Positions 15,917 through 22,624 of a stretch of DNA of 22,624 bases are shown here, in pieces. The DNA lies in the NCBI GenBank assembly GCA_964354345.1, contig CAYGZL010000101.1, positions 1-22,624 of the forward strand, written 5' to 3'. The notes beneath the pieces were generated by a model. The model was not told the DNA's origin, ran no database searches, and saw only the letters and a list, made by a program, of their open reading frames with translations. The first letter of the stretch is position 1; each line of letters begins with the position of its first letter. The position numbers were made by a program, and so were the translations under genes. Source of the DNA: CAYGZL01 sp964354345 (lineage in GTDB: Bacteria > Chloroflexota > Anaerolineae > Anaerolineales > UBA4823).

Positions 15917-18871
15917 ATGAAAAACTTTTGGGATATTCCGTCTTTGAAAGCCGCAACCAGTCCGCTGGAGCCGGCACTTTCTTTTGTGGAGGACGACAGC
16001 GGTGCGCTTCTGACCATCTCTTGGGGAGAGTTGCCGAAATGGATCGGCGGGGCTGCGCGCGCGATTGCGGATACCGGGGCGCAATCCGGAGATGCGGTGC
16101 TGATTATTTCCGAGCACCCGTCTCGCCAGATTATGTTCTTTCTGGGGGCTCTTTCACTCCACTGTTACCCAGTCATTTCTTCCTTCCCATCCTCAAAGCA
16201 GCCGCACGAAGCATTTATCACCATGCTGACCTCTTTGGTGGAAAAGCTGCCTCCGAAGACCATCCTGGTGGACCGGCAGCTTCAGGCAGCCGTGAAAAGC
16301 GCAATTCCGCAACACATCACGTGCAGTTTTCCCGAACAGATTCCGATCGCCAGCGCATGGGAGTTTCCGAAAGAACGACTTGCCGGGCCGGCATTCCGGC
16401 AACTTTCTTCCGGAACTACTGCGGCGCGAAAATCGGTGGAAATCACATGGGAAATGCTTACCGCCCAGGCGGAGAGTTACGGCCGCCGCCTCAAATTTGT
16501 ACCATCAGACAGGGTCATAAGCTGGATGCCTCTCTACCATGACGGGGGATTGGTTGCGTGTTTTCTGATTCCTTTTTATCACGGCATCCACAGTATCCAC
16601 ATGTCGCCCTTCAGATGGTTGATGGATCCCATCCGGCTGCTTGACCTTATCAGCACCGTCGGCGGTACTCTTGTCACGCAGCCAAATTTCGCCTATGAAT
16701 TGCTTGCCAAACGTGCTCCCAAAGTGCCCAACTTCCGCCTCGGTGGCGTTCGGGCATTCATCAATGGCGCCGAGCCGGTAAGACACATGAGTCACCTGGC
16801 TTTTCTCAAAGCTTATGAATGCTGCGGAGTTCGCATCGATCAGCTGCAGGTGCTCTACGGCATGGCAGAAACCACAATCTCGATCTCGCAAACCGACCTG
16901 TCCAGGCCGGCGCGCGTGGAGCGTGTGGTACGCAGCGACTTCTTGTCGAGCCAGATTGCGACCCGAGCGTCGGAGGAGCTTCCCGAGCAGGAGGTGCTGT
17001 ACTTTGTCTCTTGCGGCACGCCAATCGAAGGCATGCAGATAAGGATCGCGGGTACAGCGCAAGAGCGGGTCGTCGGAGAAATCGAAGTCCGAGGCGTGGG
17101 CCTTTTTTCCGGTTACACTTATGTCTCGGATAGAAAGCCTGACCATTTTTCTCCGGACGGCTGGTTCCGCACCGGGGACCTCGGATTCATTGTCGATGGG
17201 GAGCTTTTCGTCTGCGGCCGCAAGAAGGATCTCGTTATCGTCCACGGAGTCAACATCTATCCCGAAGAAGTCGAATTTGTTCTCCGGGACGTTGCCGGAT
17301 GCAAGCCTGGGCGCATTGTCGTTTTCGGTGTGCCCGATGAGGTCGGGGGCAGCGAGTCCCTGATTGTGATGGCCGAGAGAGACTCCGATCGGCAGCCGGA
17401 TGAGGTAATTCGCCAGGGTGTCTCGGAAGAGGTGTTTGGTTATTTCAACGTTCAGCCGACGGATATTTATCTTATGGAGGCCGATTCCTTGCTGAAGAGC
17501 ACCTCGGGCAAGTTTTCGAGGACCAGGAATCGAGACTTGTATCTTTCCCTTACGCGTCCGAAGCAGGATGCCGCCAAAACTCCGGCAGCAACCGGCGCCA
17601 GCGTGGAGGTACAGGCTGCTATGGAGGCGCTCAAGCTGCTCTGGCAGAGTGAGCTTCCCCGCAAACCGGAGCAGATCGACTGTCTGGCCTCGGTGTTCAG
17701 CACGTACGGTGCAGACTCGTTGGCGGTGGCGTCAGTCGCCACACGTGTGCTCACCGTGTTTGGAAGAGCCATCGACCAAGACTGGTTCTATTCCCGGCCC
17801 ACCGTGCTTCAACAGGCGGAAGCTTTGATCGCCATGCCAGCTCAGGCCGGTGAGGGCGCCGGTCTGCCGGACGATGCCGTGTTTCACGACATCGCGACGA
17901 GCACTGACCCCACTGCTCGAGAACTCGCTATCTTTTTGCCGGGCGCAGGCGGAAGGCCGGGTTTTGCCAGCCAGCTTCTTGCGTCGCTTGGCAGGGAGGA
18001 CGTGTCCGGGCTCGAAATCGGATTTCCCCTCCGGTCTGGCGGCGTCGCGCTTGACCTTTCCACGGCCTGTGAGCGGCTGGCAGAGAGATTGGTCGCGGCA
18101 AAGCCCTTCGACTCGTACGTGGTAGGAGGCCCATCCTTCGGTGCCGTTACAGCGTTTGAATTGGCCCGCAGGCTTGAGTTGCGTGGCAACCATGTCCGGC
18201 TCGTATGGATGGTCGATCCGCCGTTGTTCGGGCCCCGTTCCAAATTTCTCGATGTGTTCATGTGGATCGTCAGCCATTTCCTCATTCCGGTGGGATTCAG
18301 GCCGAAATGGTTCTCGTCCTTGACGCCATTCAAGCGTCTTCTCCTGCTCCTGTGGAAGCTGGACGAAATCCCCAGTGGCGTCGTCCTGTTCCGGGCACTC
18401 AAGCGAGCCGATCCCAAATGGAATATGAATCCCGATCAGCTGCGCATCCTGACCACCGTAGAACTCTGGCGCCACTACTTGGGGTATTGGATCGAGAGGG
18501 GGGACCAGGCGGACAAGGACCTCCTCACCTCGCTGGGCATCCGGGTCGAGGATCATCAGAAACAAGCACGCTATTTGCTCGATATATTCTGGTACTTTAA
18601 AATGTCGACTAAGCAGCTGGCCGGCGGATATTTCCCCGGGGGTGCAATTCATGCCCCCATCCTCTGCATCAATGACCGGGAGAACCAGGCCGCAATCGCA
18701 TTCTGGCAAAAGCACACCGACGGCGGGGTCGAATCTCACAGTGTCACTTTTTCGGGTCGGCAGGGATTGCAGGCCCCTGCCCACAATTTTTTGGCCGACC
18801 ACGACAATTTTGCGCAATACAACGAAGTTCTACTGAGGGCGGTTTTCCCCCAGTCGCCCAAAAACGGATAA
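15917..18871 (+). CDS. Single-module acyl/aminoacyl-adenylating synthetase: A (FAAL-like), carrier protein, thioesterase
   Basis: About 984 aa. The ATG at 15917 is preferred (AGGA 8 nt upstream); the frame is also open to an ATG at 15878. The adenylation domain is about 1-560: LSSGTTAARKSVE (A3, residues 163-175), SWMPLYHDGGL, TQPNFAYELL, YGMAETT, GWFRTGDLGF, CGRKKDLVIVHGVNIYPEEV and STSGKF with the A10 lysine near 532. The LYHDGGL and NFAYELL blocks resemble fatty-acyl-AMP ligases more than amino-acid activating domains. A carrier domain follows at about 570-645 (YGADSLAVASV, phosphopantetheine Ser near 601). The thioesterase is about 660-980 (LPGAGG, nucleophile Ser near 740 in GGPSFGA, probable His near 956 in PAHNFLADH). 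There is no condensation or ketosynthase domain. Inferred role: activate, load and release one acyl substrate, as in A-T-TE enzymes. The gene is more GC-rich than its surroundings, flanked by broken transposases, and intact. Confidence 0.92.
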   Translation: MKNFWDIPSLKAATSPLEPALSFVEDDSGALLTISWGELPKWIGGAARAIADTGAQSGDAVLIISEHPSRQIMFFLGALSLHCYPVISSFPSSKQPHEAFITMLTSLVEKLPPKTILVDRQLQAAVKSAIPQHITCSFPEQIPIASAWEFPKERLAGPAFRQLSSGTTAARKSVEITWEMLTAQAESYGRRLKFVPSDRVISWMPLYHDGGLVACFLIPFYHGIHSIHMSPFRWLMDPIRLLDLISTVGGTLVTQPNFAYELLAKRAPKVPNFRLGGVRAFINGAEPVRHMSHLAFLKAYECCGVRIDQLQVLYGMAETTISISQTDLSRPARVERVVRSDFLSSQIATRASEELPEQEVLYFVSCGTPIEGMQIRIAGTAQERVVGEIEVRGVGLFSGYTYVSDRKPDHFSPDGWFRTGDLGFIVDGELFVCGRKKDLVIVHGVNIYPEEVEFVLRDVAGCKPGRIVVFGVPDEVGGSESLIVMAERDSDRQPDEVIRQGVSEEVFGYFNVQPTDIYLMEADSLLKSTSGKFSRTRNRDLYLSLTRPKQDAAKTPAATGASVEVQAAMEALKLLWQSELPRKPEQIDCLASVFSTYGADSLAVASVATRVLTVFGRAIDQDWFYSRPTVLQQAEALIAMPAQAGEGAGLPDDAVFHDIATSTDPTARELAIFLPGAGGRPGFASQLLASLGREDVSGLEIGFPLRSGGVALDLSTACERLAERLVAAKPFDSYVVGGPSFGAVTAFELARRLELRGNHVRLVWMVDPPLFGPRSKFLDVFMWIVSHFLIPVGFRPKWFSSLTPFKRLLLLLWKLDEIPSGVVLFRALKRADPKWNMNPDQLRILTTVELWRHYLGYWIERGDQADKDLLTSLGIRVEDHQKQARYLLDIFWYFKMSTKQLAGGYFPGGAIHAPILCINDRENQAAIAFWQKHTDGGVESHSVTFSGRQGLQAPAHNFLADHDNFAQYNEVLLRAVFPQSPKNG

Positions 18872-19099
18872 AGGTCGAGGCTATCATTTGCCAAAACCCC
18901 TGTCTCTTCCAAAAATTCTATCTGGAAATTGTTGACAATTGGAATCCGCTTCGGGACTCCTGAATCATCAGTTGGCTCTGCGAGACAAGAGGGTGTTGGA
19001 AAAGAATTTGAAGCCTGAGCCCGAGAACGTGAAGATATTTGCAGATGGGTACGCTCGCTGAGAATTGTTCCGGCGGTGTATCTTGATGAATGCGCGAAT
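18872..19099. other. Gene-poor stretch with possible gene fragment
   Basis: About 230 bp between the A-T-TE gene and the integrase-core remnant. On the + strand, from about 18970 to the TGA at 19059-19061, there is a codon-like stretch (LALRDKRVLEKNLKPEPENV, then FADGYAR) that reads like the tail of a soluble protein. It has no start and I do not recognise the family. The rest shows nothing. Confidence 0.3.
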
Positions 19100-19720
19100 T
19101 CAGTCAGCTCTGCGTTCGTTTCGATGATGGAAGCCGCCTACTTTTGGAACCGCAGTGATTCTCCCCATCTGCGGCGGCTGCACGGCCTTGCCATCGGGAG
19201 AATCCTTCCCAAGCGAAAGGTGGCAGCGGCTTCCATGATAATAATCGAAGTACGAAATCATGTGGCACCGGAGCGATTTCTAAATCGAGACACTCTCTGC
19301 AGATTGAGCCGATAAGGCACTCGACATAGGGTGTCTGCCATGGAGATCGGAACGGGGTGAGTACTTCAGTAATCTCCATGCTTTTGACCTGGGTCCGAAA
19401 GACATCTCCATAGACGCTGTCACGGTCCCGAAGCAGGTACCGCGGCGCCTTGTCCCAAGGAAAGGCTTGCACGAGCTATGCTGCGGTCAACTCGGTGGTC
19501 GGATGATCAGTCACATTAAAATGGACAATGCGCCTACGATCATGAGCCAGGACAAGAAACATATATAGGATCCGGAAAGTCACTGAGGGTATCACGAAGA
19601 AGTCTATGGATACCAACTGTTTGACATGATTCTTGAGAAATGTCCTCCAGGTCTGCGAAGGTGGTTTCCGATGTTTTACCATGTACTTCACGAACGTGGC
19701 CTGGGACACCTTGCGGAGTT
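19100..19720 (-). pseudogene. Integrase-core (rve, IS481-like) transposase remnant, in-frame TAG and frameshift
   Basis: The minus strand from about 19720 reads VSQATFVKYMVKHRKPPSQT, WRTFLKNHVKQLVSIDFFVI, TFRILYMFLVLAHDRRRIVH and FNVTDHPTTELTAA. A TAG at 19476-19478 follows, and the same frame continues with LVQAFPWDKAPRYLLRDRDS, then RSPWQTPYVECLIGSICREC. The catalytic Asp (SIDFF), Asp (RDRDSVYG) and Glu (PYVE) are all present. A shift near 19230-19260 then leads to HLSLGKDSPDGKAVQPPQMG and VGGFHHRNERRAD, ending with TGA at 19100-19102. The N-terminal HTH half is missing upstream. The TAG probably replaced a Gln codon. No terminal inverted repeats were identified. It forms the right flank of the A-T-TE gene. 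Confidence 0.82.
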
Positions 19721-19996
19721 TGTTTCTTTTCTTCAGAGGAAACTTACCTTATTATGCGGGTGGCTTAAAGTGAGCCATCATCTGTTCGCATGGCTTGACA
19801 GGTTCTCACACACCCCAACCACGCAGGCCACTTGGTGGGACATGCTGATCTCACTTGGACTGGAGTTGCCATGATTGTCATCCAGCTGGTATTTTCTAGA
19901 TCCTGGAGCAGTGGTGATATGATATCCAATATGCAAAGGAAGATTGAGAAGAATACCCAAACTCGTCCTATATGAATTGTAAGATCCAGATAGACG
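19721..19996. other. Gene-free stretch upstream of the glycosyltransferase
   Basis: About 275 bp. I see no family-like coding sequence. A TTGACA lies near 19796 but has no -10 partner at the right spacing. The region probably includes decayed 5' sequence of the transposase and the promoter of the downstream gene. Confidence 0.4.
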
Positions 19997-21697
19997 ATGA
20001 ACGAAGAATTAGATATTGAAGAGATTGCGCCCTGGTTGGTAATTATTATCACATTGGTGGGTGGTTTTCTGCGAGTGCTTCTGGTCGGTACGAAAGGGAT
20101 GTGGTTGGATGAAACGTTCAGTGTATGGATGGCCAACCACAGTGTTGGGGATATGCTGCAATGGATTGTCAAGATCGACCAACACCCGCCCCTTTATTAT
20201 CTACTGCTCCATTACTGGATAGCCCTCAACGGAGATACACCCTATTCCGTCCGTCTGCTTTCTGTACTCTTCGGCGCAGGCACAATCCCGATTATTTATC
20301 TGATCGGCAAACGCATATCCGGTGTGGTGATGGGCTTGGCGGCAGCAGTGCTCCTGTCTCTTTCGCTTTTCAACATCTACTTCGCCCAGGAAACGCGCAT
20401 GTACACCCTCCTGACATTCAATGCGGCCGTAGCGATTTATGCCCTGGTCTGGCTGCTCACGGATTCACGCTCTGTCAGGCCCATCGGCAGTCAATTTCGA
20501 GAATATCTGCATGCCTGGCGTAGCTCTGGGCCGGTTGATCCGAACACCCAAGAAAGGTTCAGCGATAAGGATGAGACCCGCGATCAATCCAAATGGAAGG
20601 CACAGATTTTCCGCCATCGGAACGCATGCATGCGTCGGTTACCCCTCCACACCGTTGGAACGGACCTGGCCTGGGTTGCATTTATCGGGTTCTCGGCTGC
20701 GACCCTGCTCACTCACAATACGGCCGTCTTTTTCCCCATAGCCACCACCATCTTCGTTCTGGGACTGATGCTGTTTCAAAGGCTAAAGAAATCAGGGGCT
20801 CAACCTGCCTTCCAGGCTCCCTCTTTTGGGAACTGGGCGAAGGCTCAGATTGGCATATTCTTACTATGGAGTCCATGGATAGTTTCCTTTATCAAGCAAA
20901 CTGGCGCAGTCAATCAGAGGTTTTGGATTCCTGAACCAACTTGGGAGACCGTGATTCAGGTGCTTAAATCCTTTTTGAATCCATCTGCGCCAATTCCTGC
21001 CAGCCAGGCCGGGGTGATCTGGATCCTGTACGTGCTGGTGCTTTGTTTAGGACTGGTACATTTTCGGAAAAAATATTCTCAATTGTTATTCCTGGCTGCT
21101 CTGTTTGCCATCCCCTTCCTGGGCGAGCTGATCGTGAGCATCCGCCGACCTATTTTTTACGATCGAACTCTGATCTGGACAACGATACCCTTGTTCCTGG
21201 TACTGGCGGCTGGTGTCGCTCAATTAAGATTTCGTTTTCTGATTATCCTGGTGCTGGGGAGTTTAGGTGCCATCAACCTGTTTTCTGCCGGCGATTATTA
21301 CAGGTTTTATCAAAAAGAGGATTGGAGCACCGCTGCCGGTTATGTCGCGAATTTCGCTGAAAAGGATGATTTGGTCCTTTTCAACTCCAACTTTGTGGAA
21401 ATCCCGTTCAACTATTATTTCAAACCCTACGAAAAGCAGTATTCTCTCCAGGTAGTGAAACATGGAGTTCCTCTGGATCTGTTCGATAGTGGTATCCTGG
21501 AACCCGAGATGACGGCTGACGATATACCCGGGTTAATTTCATTGTTGCGTGGGCATAACAGGGTCTGGCTGGTTTACAGCCATGACTCGTATACGGATCC
21601 AATGGGGCTAATCCCGGAAACGCTGGCATCGCAGAAGAAATTAATCCGGACGCGCGATTTTTATGGGGGGCAGGTTCAGTTGTATGGAACTCCCTGA
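19997..21697 (+). CDS. GT39/PMT-type polytopic membrane glycosyltransferase
   Basis: The protein has 566 aa with many hydrophobic segments (about 12-31, 82-100, 108-128, 135-153, 220-250, 280-298, 335-355, 362-380, 400-440). After the first membrane segment comes the acidic catalytic pair in MWLDETFSVW (Asp38-Glu39). The extracytoplasmic HPPLYYLLLHYW follows (63-74), a hallmark of dolichyl/undecaprenyl-phosphate-mannose-type transferases of the ArnT/PMT_2 group. FAQETRMYTL near 130 is the conserved second loop. Such enzymes transfer a sugar from a lipid-phosphate carrier to lipid or protein outside the membrane; donor and acceptor are unknown. A hydrophilic, basic stretch at about 157-215 enlarges one loop. 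The C-terminal soluble part (about 440-566) is usual. There is no strong ribosome site before the ATG, so the start is moderately certain. It stands alone. Confidence 0.88.
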   Translation: MNEELDIEEIAPWLVIIITLVGGFLRVLLVGTKGMWLDETFSVWMANHSVGDMLQWIVKIDQHPPLYYLLLHYWIALNGDTPYSVRLLSVLFGAGTIPIIYLIGKRISGVVMGLAAAVLLSLSLFNIYFAQETRMYTLLTFNAAVAIYALVWLLTDSRSVRPIGSQFREYLHAWRSSGPVDPNTQERFSDKDETRDQSKWKAQIFRHRNACMRRLPLHTVGTDLAWVAFIGFSAATLLTHNTAVFFPIATTIFVLGLMLFQRLKKSGAQPAFQAPSFGNWAKAQIGIFLLWSPWIVSFIKQTGAVNQRFWIPEPTWETVIQVLKSFLNPSAPIPASQAGVIWILYVLVLCLGLVHFRKKYSQLLFLAALFAIPFLGELIVSIRRPIFYDRTLIWTTIPLFLVLAAGVAQLRFRFLIILVLGSLGAINLFSAGDYYRFYQKEDWSTAAGYVANFAEKDDLVLFNSNFVEIPFNYYFKPYEKQYSLQVVKHGVPLDLFDSGILEPEMTADDIPGLISLLRGHNRVWLVYSHDSYTDPMGLIPETLASQKKLIRTRDFYGGQVQLYGTP

Positions 21698-22003
21698 GCC
21701 GGATTGCTATGCCGAGTTTGAGAGTTTGTTTGAGCTCAAGAAGTATGCGTATTGAGCGGTGAACACCCGGGACCTCAAAAGGGACAGTATTTTTTAGAGC
21801 CTGAAACTACTATGCACGGCGCGGTTGAGTGTTGTAGCCCAAACTTATTGAGACCCTCAAAGGGGTAAGGAGTTGCGGGGCCTTTGGAACCGCTCGAAAT
21901 GAATATTCATGATAAGCAGAATTAGCACAAGTGTTCTGATAAAGCAAGATTTCTTGCGGACAAAGGCTGTTGTTAAACCAATAGATCAAATAAGGAGAGA
22001 ATC
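21698..22003. other. Gene-free stretch
   Basis: About 300 bp between the glycosyltransferase and the aldo-keto reductase. No coding sequence, convincing terminator or tRNA is seen. The last 20 bp hold the AAGGAG ribosome site of the next gene. Confidence 0.5.
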
Positions 22004-22624
22004 ATGCAAAATGTAAAATTGAACAATGGCGTTGAAATCCCCATTCTTGGCTTCGGTGTTTTTCAGATAACGGATCCGACCGAATGTGAAAGAAGCGTGG
22101 TTGACGCTATTCAAACGGGATATAGCCATATTGACACTGCCGCTTCTTACCAGAACGAAGAGGCGGTTGGCAGGGGAATCAAACAAAGCGGCGGTGCGAG
22201 AGAAAATTTGTTTATCACTACAAAACTTTGGATTCAGAGCAATGGCTATGAAGGTACAATATATAGCCTTTGAAAATTCTCTGAAGCGATTGCAATTAGA
22301 TTACATTGACCTGTATCTGATTCATCAACCATTCGGCGATGTGTATGGTGAATGGCGTGCGATGGAAGAACTGTACCAACAAGACAAAATCAGAGCGATC
22401 GGGGTTTCAAACTTTCCTCCTGACCGAATAATGGACTTGATGGTTCATAACAAAATAACGCCTGCGGTCAATCAGATTGAAGCAAATCCTTTCCAACAGC
22501 AAATTGACATGCAAAAGTTTTTGCAAGATAACAGCATTCAGGTTGAAGCAAGGGCTCCATTTGAAGAAGGAAGGAATAATATTTTTCAAAATGAATTACT
22601 GTTATCAATCGCCGCAAAGCACAA
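22004..22624 (+). pseudogene. Aldo-keto reductase, frameshifted, 3' end outside window
   Basis: The ATG at 22004 has AAGGAG about 6 nt upstream. The first frame gives MQNVKLNNGVEIPILGFGVF, SHIDTAASYQNEEAVGRGIK and LFITTKLWIQS, with the AKR catalytic Asp (HIDTA), Tyr (ASYQNE) and Lys (TTKLW). Near 22258-22264 the frame shifts by one base and the early frame ends at 22273. The other frame continues as AFENSLKRLQLDYIDLYLIH, HQPFGDVYGEWRAMEELY, IRAIGVSNFPPDRIMDL and VNQIEANPFQQQIDMQKFL, open to the window edge. This is an AKR5/DkgA-like 2,5-diketo-gluconate reductase type. One indel is the only visible damage, so a sequencing error is a real alternative. The sequence is AT-richer than its neighbours, suggesting a different origin. 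Confidence 0.85.

Noticed and set aside
16505..17245. Minus-strand open frame of about 246 codons opposite the adenylation domain
   Set aside because: Antisense shadow; the plus strand carries conserved adenylation motifs throughout.
17732..18817. Long minus-strand open frame (about 361 codons) opposite the A-T-TE gene
   Set aside because: It is a GC-driven antisense shadow of a gene with clear domain motifs; its translation shows no recognisable family.

Overview
The window looks like chromosomal DNA of an Anaerolineae-type Chloroflexota bacterium. This rests on secreted proteins with Thr/Pro-rich C-terminal linkers ending in a short (F/Y)LP-x-V/I motif, PD40 propellers, SH3b debris and general codon style. 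It is an inference, because there is no rRNA or marker gene here. The standard genetic code is in use: pxpB and pxpC end in TGA.

Region 1 (1-10150): a partial PD40/TolB-like propeller on + converges on a long minus-strand gene run. In transcription order the run is an N-terminal dockerin multi-domain secreted protein, a cohesin-domain secreted protein, a chagasin-papain fusion cysteine protease, then pxpB-pxpC-pxpA (5-oxoprolinase). Gaps are 27 bp or less, or the genes overlap. A sigma70-like promoter and a 13-bp palindrome lie upstream. The dockerin and cohesin genes each carry one in-frame stop (TAA and TGA) followed by an intact, family-consistent reading frame. A YghZ/Gpr-type aldo-keto reductase lies upstream on the same strand.

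Region 2 (10160-14040): a decayed chromosomal integron. A truncated IntI-like tyrosine recombinase (minus) diverges from at least two gene cassettes (plus): a flavin-reductase-like gene and a DUF4256 gene. Each is followed by an attC site whose stem shows the diagnostic extrahelical A. The missing C-terminal half of the integrase is replaced by an AbiEii-like nucleotidyltransferase toxin and its small partner. A second 167-bp integrase fragment in direct orientation lies on the far side, so the toxin-antitoxin pair sits between direct repeats. Beside it are remains of an SH3b secreted-protein gene.

Region 3 (14240-19720): an insertion-sequence graveyard. It contains an IS4-type transposase, an IS630-type transposase and an integrase-core (IS481-like) transposase, all broken by stops, frameshifts or deletions. 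Between them sits one intact, more GC-rich gene for a single-module adenylation/acyl-AMP-ligase, carrier-protein and thioesterase enzyme (about 984 aa), probably acquired horizontally.

Region 4 (19997-22624): a GT39/PMT-type membrane glycosyltransferase, a gene-poor stretch, and an AT-richer, frameshifted aldo-keto reductase running off the right edge.

The most notable elements are the cohesin/dockerin/protease/5-oxoprolinase operon, the decayed integron with foldable attC sites, and the transposon-flanked stand-alone A-T-TE synthetase.
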